From the NCBI GenBank assembly GCA_016165875.1, contig JABBOT010000030.1, positions 372,001-436,000 of the forward strand: DNA of 64,000 nucleotides, written 5' to 3'. The translations under genes were made by a program, and so were the position numbers. This document shows, one piece after another, positions 12,701 to 23,900 of the stretch (within the stretch, counting starts at the first letter, position 1; each line of letters begins with the position of its first letter). The stretch is from Acanthopleura granulata. Its lineage: Eukaryota; Mollusca; Polyplacophora; Chitonida; Chitonidae. The notes under the pieces were generated by a model. The model saw only the letters and a list, made by a program, of their open reading frames with translations. It was not told where the DNA came from and ran no database searches.

Positions 12701-15700
12701 TTGGTGTTTTACGCTGTACTCAGGAATATTTCACCTATACGACAGCGGCCAGCATTATGGTGGGAGGAAACCGGGCAGAGCCATCCACAGGTTGCTAGCA
12801 GACCTTCCCACTAACGGCCGGAGAGGAAGCCAGCATGAGCTGGACTTGAACTCACAGCGACCGCATTGGTGGGAGGCTTTGGGTCATTGTGCTGCGTGCT
12901 AACCGACTGAGGGCCCCCAGTCCAAGCATTAGGATACTAAATCTGTCATCACTAACATCATCTGTAGTTATATTCACTACATTTACAATTGCTAGAATTC
13001 TTTCTGACACCACAAGTCTATGTATTTCTGGATCTTTTCGTCTCCCTTCACCACAGCAGGCTTGTATATAAAATGTACACATGTATCCTTGTCCCTAACG
13101 ACTCACATATTTATTTTTTATTCAATCAAATCAACTGACCAAAATAAAGTAAGACTTAACATCATAGAAGAAATCTGTATTTTGAATCGGATACCAGCAG
13201 AATAATCAAGTGGCAAATCCTGCATCATTTTGGTGATACTGCCGAAGCTACTGCAGCATCAATACTTCATGACCATACCATCATGAGCAGAGCGTATATT
13301 ATCACAGATAAAAGCAAGCAAAAGTTTGACGTCGCATAACGAGGGCTTGTCATCAGGAAATCACTGAAAATTCACAGCAGCGTCTCCTGCTTCAAGAGGA
13401 AAATCTGGGGGTACCTCAGTGTGCAGCTGCATGTGTCTCTAGTCTTTTTAAAAGAATTCTGAAGCGTAACTGTAAGACCACTAACATGACTGTTCAAACT
13501 TAATCCTGCAAATAGGTACCTCACATCTTTGAGAACACTACTTTTGTTAAAGTGGTATGACCCAAGAGACCTTTCTCCAGTCATATATAACATGGACAAC
13601 ATGGTCATACCACTTCATTCAAAGGGATGTTTTCGAAAGAAAGGGACTTACATGTATTTGCAAGCTTGCAAACTCATACTCACATTAACAATAGCCTCCT
13701 CCATTTCCCTCTCTTTCTGCTCCAGGTGATAACGCCTGAGGAACCTCCTCTCTTCCACTGTTTCTTCGCTCGCCAAATTCGCCGACAGCATCTGTTCCTC
13801 GGCAAGACGGCGCAGCGCGTCCTCCCTTGCCTCTTCCTGCTGGCGAGATTTGGCCATCATCTTCTCCCGCTGAGTATTCGTCATTGCTCTCCGTACAGTC
13901 GTCTGAGAACAAGAAGTTTCATTAGAGGTTTTCATATCGACGGAGCTGTTTTCATATCGAGGATATCCTTGCAGTTTCTCACAGCTCTTTATCTTGCTTT
14001 TCAAACAAATACATATTTTTAACAAATTTTCTCAGGTTCACAAAACTTCATTCAATCCAGACCATAACTTTATTTTCTAAGGAAAGACGACGCCTGTTTC
14101 ATAAGTCCAGGGATTCATTCAGACAGAATTTATAAAAATCGTCCTGAACTTGTAAACTGATGAGCAGTTTTGTGAGAGAGGGCTTTATTTTTTACAGTAA
14201 GCGATGCAAAAAATACATGTATGTGTAGATGAAATCATAGAAGACCATCGCTTTTACAATCCTGCAAACAGATGCCTGACATTTTTAAAAAAAAAAATGG
14301 AGAAAGTAGTATGCTCCAAGAGACCTTTGTCCAATAATAAAAAAAACATGGACTAAATGGTCATACCACTTTGACAAAAGGGGTGTTTTCAAAAAAGTCA
14401 GGCACCAATTTGCAGGCTTGCTCTTAGGTCTACACTACCATACTGTAGGATAACCAGGTAGTTTAGAATGGTCAAAACACTTGTGGGCCTAAGACAAACA
14501 TGAAAAAAATATGCTACATGTATAACTTCATTTAGATAACACTGTAACACTGTCACGAAACAGAAAGGTGTGATATCGGACGTCTGGGATTTCGCCAAAA
14601 GATGAAGAATCCACAAACTTTTCTTGACTGACGACAGCTATTTATGTACTATTTAACTCATTTTTAATTACAATATGTGATGGGCTCATAAGTCCTCGTC
14701 AGGACTCATCCATACAGAGCCATACAAACCAGTAACCTATAATTATGGCCCCATGTATCAAACCGCTTAGTTAGTTGAGACTTGAAATTTGGAAATGGCA
14801 GCTTTGCTAAATGTCAACATATCTTCATATGTACAGCTGTGCATGCATCCAGAATACTGTGCACATTCCCTTGTGTTTGGTACGGAATTGAAGAGGAAAG
14901 TATACTGTATGCATCAATTGACTCCAAATATCCACCATGTTCTGTTAGATTTTTTAAAGGAGGTTTAAGAGCATGATTTCTGACATGATCCTCAGTGAAT
15001 TACCCTCAGTGTAGACAGACTTCTTGTGAATACTTGTTGACGTTCATTGCGTTATTCTTACGTCTTCATCAACACACCTTAACACAAGTAAGCAAACACG
15101 ATTCCGCACGCTTGCAGCGCGTGAAGATCAACATTTAGCTGCCGTCACAAGATTTCATTATTAGCTCTTTAAACTTTTGAATCAAACAAATTAATCCAAT
15201 ATCCACCATGATTTCACTTTGAATTCTTTCAAGTCTACTAAGCAGTTTTCAGCAATAAATAACAAAAAAAAATATTCTCCAAGCATGGGAGGACTTAGCT
15301 CCACCAGATTTAACAATGTACTACTGCAGCAAGCTGCATCGCCAGCTTAACTCATTCCTGGTATGATTCACGATTAGCTTACAGTTTCACCTCAACTGCA
15401 TAAAACCATGACATCTTATATCAAACCCTGACCTGGTATGGATTTATGCATCGACGAACATATAAATCACGCCTGTCTGTGCTTTCAGTTGTACATGTAT
15501 GTTCCAATCAACAGGTACAGCTAATCTGTGGTGTTCTGACGAAATTGTTTTCTTTTCAGTGTAATTCAACGATGTTTACATTCAAACTTTCAATTAATGC
15601 TCAATTTCCTGTCACATCAAGCATTGACGTCTTGGCATATCCAGAAACCTGATGACCTTTAAAGTCAATCACCGGGTCACGCGGTAACAGATGTGGGAAA

Positions 15701-17032
15701 TGGCAAGCAACTCAACAAAGTGAAGGCATCATTCGACTTGATACATATATTGCCCTAGGGAATGTGTGGATTTGCTATAAAGCACCCTTTTACGTGTTGA
15801 TTTTCCACAGGAACCAGTTTTATGGATTTCATGTGATTTCGTACCCAAGAGAATTCGTGCCAGGTTACCCCGTACCACAGTTATGTCATACCATATGGCA
15901 TAATACCCTTATAAACAAGGAATTAAATAGCTGACTTTTTCAGAAGGTTACTAACTTACTTTTTATTTTCTCTGCTTAGCAGTGTATACTATGTCAAGAT
16001 TTAAGCAAAATTTATATCATGGCACACATCGTGTTTAGTGGCATATAATTCTAAAATTCTGAGCAAACTGCAGCAGTAAGAAAGCATAATAAGGTGAAAT
16101 GCATTTCTGAAATAGTCTGTAATCCAGTCATCTAGATGGACTCTAGTGTGTTATTTTAAAACTCTGACAGTCATCGCAATATGAGCACGGACCTTGCTAA
16201 AAGCACTTCCATCAGCTTTGAGTTTGGGTGACAGGGTTTTAAACTGCATGTGTTAGTAAACAAGATCTAAATGGACTATCATTTAATTAGTGTACAATGA
16301 CTTATAAATCATACCTATACGAGGTCACTATGGTACAAAGTAACTATGGTACAAAGTGACCTTATCCTGTTTTATGTACCATAATAGAACAAAATAAGGG
16401 GTTTGTAAAGAACAGGTTGAGCTATTGTTTGTTCCTGACCCACTTTTCCGATGTTCATTGAGAAAAAAACATTTTTCAATGAATTGATGTCACCCTACCA
16501 CATGACATCAACCTCATCCTTACTACTGTCGAAAATAACATTGCTTAAACTCTAATGATCTGCAACTGAAAGTCACAGATCTGTTGGACCTACAGTTTAA
16601 CACCACTGGTCAATGTGGCCCAGTTCTGCTTGGCACTTGTGTTTAATGCAAGATCAGTTGATCCACACTTGTGCGGCTAGCCTGGACTGAGCATACAAAA
16701 CATATTTTAGTGTTGTGTTGAAGCCTGAGTATATAAGCCTAGAGGCCTATACAAACAAGGCAATTCTGACAGAGGTTTTTCATACACATGTAACTTAGAC
16801 ACATTGCCTGGTCATAAAATAACAGCAGCACACACTCGTATGATTTTGACAAGTCGTACAGGCTATCTCGGAAAGATACTGTTAAAAATGAATGCCAATG
16901 TACGTGAAAATGATGACCGAAGTGTTGTTGTTGTTGTCATTACAGTGCATGACCGACACGTCTACTAACAAAGGAAACCTATCAATTCTGTTTCAGGAAC
17001 ATTTGTGGATTACATAAGATGTTACTTACCAT
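3753..17032 (-). CDS. MNS1: Meiosis-specific nuclear structural protein 1 (MNS1), complete, 11 coding exons, 494 aa
   Basis: Coding exons on the minus strand, 5' to 3': 17032-17030 (ATG only), 13902-13684, 12576-12449, 10969-10867, 9919-9690, 7963-7747, 7286-7179, 6275-6153, 5704-5570, 4627-4502, 3845-3753. All junctions are GT-AG, phases agree, and they total 1,485 nt including TAA. The product is almost entirely charged coiled coil (trichohyalin-plectin homology type). It carries segments diagnostic of MNS1: KEKLMIDEIVRKIYEEDQ, AKFAEDDRIEQMNAQK, and REHATRLLGYLPK followed by RDEKDLDMLGPEF at the C-terminus. Vertebrate MNS1 is 495 aa, so the gene is full length. MNS1 is a microtubule inner protein of motile-cilium and sperm-flagellum doublets, also needed in spermatogenesis. 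Introns carry SINEs, MITEs and a 117-bp tandem duplication; the reading frame is intact. The least certain joins are the ATG-only first exon and the 7747 donor (GTACGT). Confidence 0.96.
5047..5160. repeat. Degenerate tandem repeat, about 38 bp x 3
   Basis: Three tandem variants of a unit containing GAAATATGTTGCAACTTCTC followed by ACAACC and a T-rich spacer, in the MNS1 intron between exons 9 and 10. No function visible. Confidence 0.6.
5341..5484. mobile_element. Palindromic MITE, copy 1 (144 bp)
   Basis: Perfect 18-bp terminal inverted repeats: TGCAAGCCTGCAAATAGG at the left, its exact reverse complement at the right. Weaker complementarity continues inward (GTGCCTGACATT against AATGTCCGGTGCC). 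There is no coding capacity. Related copies lie at 13496-13680 and 14257-14421, all in MNS1 introns. Confidence 0.8.
5742..5970 (-). mobile_element. SINE-A copy
   Basis: Minus-oriented copy: T-rich tail (TTTATTTATTTATTTG), GGGTGTTTTAAGCTGTACT, GGCAGAGCCCAGGGGAAACC core, CCAGCATGAGCTGGA, ending near CATTGTTGGGAGGC and a decayed head. Located in the intron between exons 8 and 9 of MNS1. Confidence 0.88.
6281..6507. repeat. Tandem duplication of about 117 bp abutting MNS1 exon 8
   Basis: The block starting AGAAGATAACCCAGCATCAA near 6284 recurs almost unchanged from about 6401 (AGAAGATAACCCAGCAGCAA), including AATAATCATTCAAA and GGAATATT. The first copy begins within a few bases of the exon 8 acceptor (exon start 6275), so the sequence containing the branch point and pyrimidine tract is duplicated upstream. 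Confidence 0.85.
8158..8395 (+). mobile_element. SINE-A copy, near full length
   Basis: The clearest tRNA-like head in the window: TGGCTCAGTTGGTTAGCG (A-box region, like a tRNA D-arm), then GGTAAGTTTAAGTCC (B-box region). It is followed by GCTGGCTTCATCTCTGGCCG, CCCCGGGCTCTGCCCGG, ATAATGCTGG and an AATAAATAAATA tail. Lies in the intron between exons 5 and 6 of MNS1. Confidence 0.9.
8419..8590 (+). repeat. Possible second tRNA-like SINE (SINE-C)
   Basis: A segment directly after the SINE-A copy contains TTGACCACTGAGATCGCATG and a B-box-like GTTCAATCCCAGCC, then runs into an A/C-rich simple tail. Only one copy is seen here, so family status is inference. Confidence 0.35.
8625..8750. repeat. Imperfect tandem duplication with GAAA/CCCA simple repeats
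   Basis: The block AATCCTCATTATCTCCCTTG (8629) recurs as AATCCTGATTATCTCCCTTG (about 8723), separated by GAAAGAAA and CACCCACCCA simple sequence. Confidence 0.7.
8928..9058 (-). mobile_element. SINE-A copy, truncated
   Basis: Tail plus tail-proximal body only: TTATTTGGTTGGTGTTTTAT, CAAGAATACTTCAATTATAC, CAGCATTACAGTGGGA, CCATGACCATCCGCAG, then abrupt loss of similarity. Confidence 0.82.
12684..12921 (-). mobile_element. SINE-A copy
   Basis: Minus-oriented: GATTGGTGTTTTACGCTGTA, GCGGCCAGCATTATGGTGGG, AACCGGGCAGAGCC (with a short internal deletion), AACTCACAGCGACCGCATTG, ending GCTAACCGACTGAGGGCCCC. In the intron between exons 2 and 3 of MNS1. Confidence 0.9.
13496..13680. mobile_element. Palindromic MITE, copy 2
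   Basis: The left end TCCTGCAAATAGGTACCT pairs with the right end ATTTGCAAGCTTGC. Internal arms also pair (AAAGTGGTATGACC against GGTCATACCACTT). The hexamer CAAACT flanks both sides and may be a target duplication. Ends just before the exon 2 donor of MNS1. Confidence 0.72.
14257..14421. mobile_element. Palindromic MITE, copy 3
   Basis: Ends ATCCTGCAAACAGATGCCTG and GTCAGGCACCAATTTGCAGG, with the same internal segments as copy 2 (CCAAGAGACCTTTGTCC, GGTCATACCACTTTG). In MNS1 intron 1. Confidence 0.75.
14430..17020. other. Remainder of MNS1 intron 1
   Basis: About 2.6 kb without a recognisable coding segment or named repeat. A short direct repeat (CTATGGTACAAAGT twice) lies near 16330-16360. 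A roughly 60-bp block at 16141-16200 resembles 20341-20399 upstream of CHTOP. Confidence 0.5.
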
Positions 17033-17160
17033 TTTTGTGGTTGTCAAAATGGACAGAATCTGCAATAACGAAGAATATAACCAACGAAAAGCAGTCTGAC
17101 CCGCCAAAAACAATGTGAACGCGTCCTTGTTTTGGGTTGCTAGGGTGAATCTATCCAGTG
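17033..17160 (-). promoter_or_regulatory. Likely MNS1 proximal promoter with a candidate RFX X-box
   Basis: The 130 bp upstream of the MNS1 start should hold its 5' UTR and core promoter. GTTGCTAGGGTGAAT at 17136-17150 has one good X-box half-site (GTTGCT) and a degenerate second half, about 105 bp from the ATG. RFX X-boxes near the start are typical of ciliary genes, which fits MNS1. This is motif-by-eye evidence and the second half-site is poor. Confidence 0.35.
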
Positions 17161-17954
17161 ATATAGGGGGGATAGCTTCATATTAATTAGTCCAAAATTT
17201 AAGATCCAGAACGTTTCAATCTTTGCAAGCAAAAGAAAATTTTTCATGCACCCTGCATATGTCTTTTTAATGCATTTGATTCTGTTGTTTAGATTTTCTG
17301 TTATGTTTTCTGTTTTTTAAGAATTTAAGAGGAATACCCCCTGTGAAATGAAAATGATGTAGTCTACATGACTTCCGGTTTCTTCGCACTTTCGTCAGTT
17401 TTAATATCCATTGGTATTAAAACAAAATACTTCATTTTGCGTAATAAATTTAACGTCCATAAGGAAAAGAAAAGAAAAGAAAATAATATACATATATTAA
17501 AAATATATCAACGCTCACTCAGTGCCGAATGAAGTTGGGGTTACCAGCGGCAGGTCGGAATTTCTGATTGGGCCCCCGTCACTGTCTGGGCCGCTTCGCT
17601 AGCAGTGACGTGAGCACATTCAAGTTATTCTCGGCCGCAATTACGTATGCAAACCTCACTCCACATCAGGTAGCGGGCACATGGTGACGCGACTTCAGTT
17701 TGCTTGGCCAAAATATTGTCTGTCCCTAATACAGTTTAAAACTGATCTTCCTTCATTCATACATTTTGGTGTTGTTGTTGTTTCACCGGTAATGGCAAAT
17801 ATAACTGACCGAATTTTCGTAACAGCTCTGAAGTCTGCCATTTACAGCCAAAACCTTCGTTAGAAAAACCATTTATACCTACGTAACCCAAACTGGCACA
17901 TGGCTTTCCAGGGATCGACAATGATGGGAAGAAGTGCTCCTGTCATATGTGCCC

Positions 17955-18086
17955 AGGGCCCGGTTTTATGAAGCATACTTAGTGCTACGTAGCACTCCTC
18001 TAAGTGCATTTCCTATCTCTACAACATACGTTGTCATGGCAGTTGAGGGAATACTTAGCTAAGTACGCTTCTTGAAACTGGGGCCT
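17955..18086. mobile_element. Short palindromic MITE (about 130 bp)
   Basis: The left end GGGCCCGGTTTTATGAAGCA and right end CTTCTTGAAACTGGGGCC are inverted-repeat partners. Inner arms also pair (ATACTTAG against CTAAGTA, plus TACGTAGCAC). No coding capacity. Confidence 0.65.
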
Positions 18087-18528
18087 GACCTGAAACTCTT
18101 TCTGTAAGTGCTTGTTTAATACGTGAGGCCTGTACCCCAAACAACTTGAATTTTTTTAGTTTTAGTTTACTACAATTGCTATCTTTGTACGAAATCTATG
18201 TAGCAGAACACATTAGTGTTTTAACAACTATGTCTAAGATTATTGTGTAGGCCTGCACGTGTAGAATTCCTGAAACTTAATTCCGCTGTGATTTGGCTTC
18301 CTATATTTTTGTTTTTTTTTTCGTCTCCATTCACTCACCTCATAGAGCAGATATGACAACCCACCTAGTCACATTATACTGACACAGGGCCAACCAGTCC
18401 AGTTTTCTTGTTCTAACCTATCAGTGCTGAGCGCCAAGCGAGACAGCAACAAGTACCTCCCTTTAGGTTTTTGGTATCACCCGACCCGGGATAGATCCAG
18501 CATTTCCCGACCTTGGCGAAGGCGCTCT

Positions 18529-18617
18529 ATAATAAGGCCCTATGATAAGGCCCTGTAATAAGGCCCTATAATAAGGCTCTATAATAAGGCCTTATAATAA
18601 GGCTCTATAATAAAGCC
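18529..18617. repeat. 13-bp tandem array, 7 units
   Basis: Consecutive variants of ATAATAAGGCCCT at a constant 13-bp period, with substitutions at a few positions. Confidence 0.92.
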
Positions 18618-18964
18618 ACCTATAGACATATTTATGGGTGTATTTCCATTATATTGTACCCGGAATAAACATGATTTTTTACCAGATCTTTACACGTAGA
18701 GTAGTTCTGTATCCATGACCTTTATATAACCCCCGCCAAGCCGCGGCAGAGAAGGATGTTGAATGGTAACAATGAATTAAAGATGAGGTCAGGTTTGTAG
18801 CCTAAATAGTTTCGAATGTTTAGGTCAAAACATCCTGCCGTAAATAAGACAACATGTGATTGACACAAACCAGACCACAGCAACCTAAATTGCTCGACAA
18901 AGATTAACAGTGTAGACAATTACACCGCTGTACACAATCTGTCTTAAACAATTACCAGAAACCT

Positions 18965-19320
18965 AGCCGTGACCTGTGCAACAGTCACTGAGTGGGCCCT
19001 TACAGGTATTACCTATACGAAGAATGCCCTGTCTGGGCAACTGCAGGTATTACGTGTACATATAGGGACAATATACCGCCGTGACCGACTGGGCCCCTAC
19101 ACGTATTATCTATACATACACAACAATGTACAGCGGTCACTGACTGGAGCCCTGGATCTATTACGTACACAACAATGTACAGCGGTCACTGACTGGAGCC
19201 CGTAAAGATATTAATTATGAGGTGATGAACAGCGGTCACATAACTCGGCCCCAACAGGTATGACCTATACGGCATTGTGCAGCGATCGCTGACTGGGCCC
19301 CAACGGGTATACAGACAGTC
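18965..19320. repeat. Degenerate satellite-like array, unit about 55-60 bp
   Basis: About six variants of a unit with ACAATGTACAGCGGTCACTG, ACTGGGCCCC and a pyrimidine-rich TATTACCTATAC part. Two units near 19125-19200 are nearly identical. Open reading across the array is incidental. Confidence 0.8.
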
Positions 19321-20182
19321 TACCGGTGTACATCAGTTCACCGACAACTAATTTAGCACCTATCTGTTTGACCTTCTTTAAGTGCCGCTTATTGAAAACA
19401 AAACATTAACATATGCACGCAAAGGCTAGAGCAGTCACAGACAGGCTAAATCAACATATCCATGTCTAAATGCTCTGGCGGCCTCGGTATTTGCTGCCAA
19501 CGAGTGTACGACACATGGTGGATTGTCAAGATGTAATCTACATTTAGCAGGCAGCGTACATGCTGACAGTAGTGTAGAGTCACACTTAGCAAACTGTTCA
19601 TTTGTCCACTTTGTAGTGACACGGTCGGTAAAAATGGGTGTTAAATCTATGTGTTACTTTTATTATTTATTCGTTTCTACCTGTTTACCTTGTTTCGAAA
19701 CTGTGGCTAAAATAACTGACTATAGCTCAAAGTACCCGGACAGTGACGGGGGCCTAACCAGGGACTGGGGCCCAATCGCACCCCTGTCGGTGGTAGCCTC
19801 GTTAGGTCGAATGCGGTTAACGGAAGTGGTTATTGTTTAGGGGATTCATCTCAGTTGGTGACAAATATACAGAGTCTTATCAGCAAATATCTCTGCACTG
19901 TACAGCCATCGAGTCGTGAAATTTTGTAAGTTTGTTGACATGTGTTACTTATATACCTTTGTTGTAATTTATTCAAACCAGTTTGATGCATTCCCAACGG
20001 AAGCTCGACTTTTCTCCTTGTATTAATAAACCAGTAACTCTTCAGCGTTTGGAGGCATATATTGACATATGTATTCTTTAAGCAAATTTGACGTGAAAGT
20101 TGCAGTAATGAGTGAACTCTTTAATACAGGTTTGTCATTGACATGACTGATGTATATCAGAGTTCTTGGTTTTTTCGTATAA

Positions 20183-20205
20183 CATATATATATATATATA
20201 TATAT
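20183..20205. repeat. (AT)n microsatellite
   Basis: An uninterrupted AT dinucleotide run about 770 bp upstream of the CHTOP coding start. Confidence 0.9.
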
Positions 20206-20976
20206 TTCGCCACGTCACGAGTTGGATAATGAGTAAATGTTACGTATCGATCGATGCACCACGAAGTTCACGTCGGTTGCCGTCGTGACTTCGTAAACAA
20301 AACTGAGAGAACAAATTCACCCTATGAAACGGCAAGTCCATCTGGTGTGTTATTTTAAAATTTGTGACATTCATCGCAACACTGAGCCTATTGCTAAACC
20401 TCGACAAGATCGCTGCAGATTTCCCGAAACAGAAGTCTTTGGACACCGGTGGCACTCCAACTCACCTCATTTTCCCATTTCTGTGTTATTTTGCAGTTGA
20501 ATATCAAATATTATTTTCGTTATTCACAACCCCTACCATTGAAACTGATTTAACTCTCTGTTCTGTGGTCACATTGACTGTGAGAACTTTAAACATAAAC
20601 TTACTGTTCATCGCCGTTTTGAAAAAGTGACGTACCCTACTCTTGGTTCTGAAATGTAGTGTAGTTTTGACAACTGTGTTCTCATTGCAGTAGGCACAAC
20701 TTTAATCTTCAAAACACAATAGAGAAAGACATGAAAACAATTTATTTTCTGAATACAGATAAATTTGCACAGGACCAGCATATACCTTGCTGAGAGCACT
20801 TTCATACAGTTCAGTTTCAGAAGTCAGAAGCAGTTATGTTGAGTTTGGACCGGGATGTTTTTTAAGCTAACACGCCGAGTCCATGGAGAAGGAGTATTAA
20901 ATGGCAAGCATATTATATTGAGCTAATAAACAATATTTTTTTTTTCCAGGCAGAGGAGTTGAACCAGCAGAGCAGC

Positions 20977-23900
20977 ATGGCACAAGTTCCGAATAAGATA
21001 GTCCTCAAGAGCTCAACAAAAATGTCTCTCAATGAACGGTACGAGTCAAGGATCGCTGAAGCGATGGTTACGTAGCCACTGCAGATGAGAAGTGTTGCGT
21101 GGAAAATGAACGGTCTCCTGCAGCGGATGCAAGATGACGCCCTAGGGCGATAACTCCCCTTGCTGCTTGTCCATTCGGTCTAAATGCTTCATGCACAAAG
21201 GCTGTTTACGAAGGAGCAATCATTTTCAATGATTTCCTCTGGCTTTCTAAAGCCTTTAAGAGCCAGTACAGGCAGCAGCAGCATTACATGTGTTAAATAT
21301 TTTAATCTTGTCTTGGATATTAAATATTCAAACCTATGTATTCTGTGACCTTCAGATTTGCTGCAAAGCTTACAAGCTGCTGAAGACCATTTTACTGGTC
21401 TGCTGTTTTCAAAATCCAGTACAAAACCTGGAATGCTCAGCTTGGCATTAAAGCCTTGCATGTTATGCTTTTTTGCTAAAATTTGTTATTTGTCAGACTT
21501 GACAAATTAAGCAACAGTTTATTTGTTGGAGGGGGGTCCCAGCTCTGATTTCTCAAGTGCAGAATGCTGTTAAGATGCAATACTACACTGTCTACAGTAT
21601 TAATCTGATCTGACTTGTTTCCTGATCTGTTTCATTTCATTCATCATCTGCCCTATCAAATCATTACTTCATGTATTTCATTTTAAGTCTTTTCATTTCG
21701 TTTCGTCGTTCACTCTTACAGAATTTCATTCATATTTCCATGTTTTATATTCTTGTTTCTTGTACAACATCGCAACATTTTCCAGAAGTATTCAAAGTGT
21801 ATCATCATTTCTGGATGGGAAAAAAAAAAAAGTGTGTGTATGGTTTCCAGTTTCCTGTGGTTTGTGATGTGCAATGCACTGTTGGATCCAGGATTACTTC
21901 TAGCGTCCTTATTTCATTGTTTGAAAAAATTCCCGTCGAGCACAGCAAGGCAAAACAGATCAAAATAGCTGCACACGTACAAGGAAATACGACATCTGTC
22001 AGATCTGCAGACATGTTTTGCAAACTTGAGTTTATGTTAAAGTCAAAAAACAGCTCTTGACTGAGGTACACTTTTGTTCATTGAAAAGATTATAAAATTC
22101 TCTCTTGAGTGTAAAAGCCTGTTTGAAATTGTGTACTGCCGACTGGGGATCTGAAGACACCCATGCCTTTAAGCTTATGAGAGATTGACCAATCAGAGAG
22201 CTCATAGATATCAGCTGTTTATAAGCTGTGACGTAATTGTTGAGAGCTAGGAGATATCAGCTGTTTATAAACTGTGATGTAAATGTTCTGAGTTGTGTTT
22301 CAATATAACATGTAATAACTCAGGGACAGCTCACTGTTTTAATGTTATGTGTTTTAATTATAACGAGTACAAGGGTGAAGAACACTGCAGAATATTTCCA
22401 GACCATTGCCCCTGGCGGGAGCAAGTTTCGTGATTATTTCATGTTCAAAAATTGACATATATACTTAAGTTATAAACAGTTTTCAACAGTCTGAGGTGAC
22501 AAGAGTGTTCCACGCTTGGAACAATGACGTCACAGCCCAGACAGAGAGGCTGCATTTCAAGCTAGGCAACGAAACACAGTCCGATGTCTGCCACCTCTGT
22601 CATAGTAGCTGTTGGAAAAAAAAGACTTTGTCATAATAAACATATTGTCCGACCTTTTTGGCAAACTTAGAGCATGAGCTGTCTTTCACTTTAAAAAAAA
22701 AAAAGCAGCGAGAAAAAATCTTGAACCATTTCAAACTTTTTTATGTCATAAATTTTGACTTTGGTCAAAAATTCATTTGTGGAATAAGTCCCATCATGTT
22801 CATTTTTCAACTTTACTGTCCCTCTACTTTCTACTTCTCTTCTGTCAGTCGCTGTGACTCGCACTCTGGTACATTTGCCTGGTCAGTTGAACCCTGTATC
22901 CAGCATTCAATGTGGTAAGAGGTACAGGCACTGACATGCTGTCTCCCTTCCTCTCTCTATCTCTCTCTCAATTGCAAGTCTGTTCAAAGTGGATATCAGA
23001 ACTACTTTAAGTTAATGATAAATTTTTGTCTTTTCATCACACATTATATCCAATCTGTGATCTTCCCTATACAAGATGGACAGTTTAGAATTGTCAGTAA
23101 CATAACTGTAAGTTGTATGAAACCCATGGAAAGGGGTAAGCAAACAAAATATTTGGAAAGTCCAGACCTAAGTTGAACGCCTATGTTATGATCATTCTGA
23201 AAAGCTGCTTTGAAAAGGCAATCTGTTAAAAACTAAATTCAGACAAATTTGTCTCATAAACAGATCTGTAATAGAGATCTTTTGTAGGAAGTGTAAACCA
23301 ATTTGTTGCTGTCTCCATTGTATTCATTAAAATGTTTTAAGTTAAAGTCTGTCTGTGAATATTTCAGTTTTGAACAGCATTCATTTCACCTAACCGTTCA
23401 CATAAACCGTCATCTAATTTTTTGCACGTGTGTGTCTTTCAGATTATCTCATTTGAGGTTTTTTCCATTTTATTTTGTTGTCTCAGAAACTAATTTCGTG
23501 CTGTTGTAGACTACTAGGGTATACAGTTAAATACCAATTTAATAAGAAGCAGTGAGTTTAGTGAAACTGTTAAACATAAGATGCAGTCTGGCTTTGCTGT
23601 AAATTCTGAGAAGATTACTCTTTTCTGGAAAAAAAAAAATTTGAGGGGGGGAGGGGCTTCATGTTGTCGAAAATGTGACTATACTGGCATTCTGCAGGGT
23701 TTCAAACCTAAAACCAAAAAGTCCATGTGGAATCAGTACCACATGTGATTTGAAAAAGAAACAGAGCACCTATGGGACCCCCCTGGTAGAGACCCTCTGC
23801 TCATTTACACATGTGCCTTTCCTTCAACAAATCAAGCTTCACGCACATCCAGAAACAGCCCAAGTCACCGCCCGCTCAAAACGTCCGCGCAAAGATGGCT

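Larger units (their letters stand above)
17161..20949. other. Divergent intergenic region between MNS1 and CHTOP
   Basis: This region must contain the CHTOP promoter and a non-coding first exon, because the exon bearing the CHTOP ATG begins at an acceptor. A CCAAT-like ATTGG near 17566 and a CRE-like GTGACGTGAGC near 17606 suggest one promoter candidate around 17.55-17.67 kb, followed by a possible donor (ATCAG/GTAGCG near 17669). The sequence does not prove this. A MITE, a 13-bp array and a degenerate satellite are listed separately. Confidence 0.4.

Noticed and set aside
13627..14022. 131-codon plus-strand ORF and overlapping minus frames
   Set aside because: Shadow of MNS1 exon 2.
21039..21075. 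Read-through of CHTOP exon 1 past the GT to an in-frame stop
   Set aside because: The GTACGA donor with matching phase to exon 2 and CHTOP homology support splicing; read-through would end the protein after a few residues.
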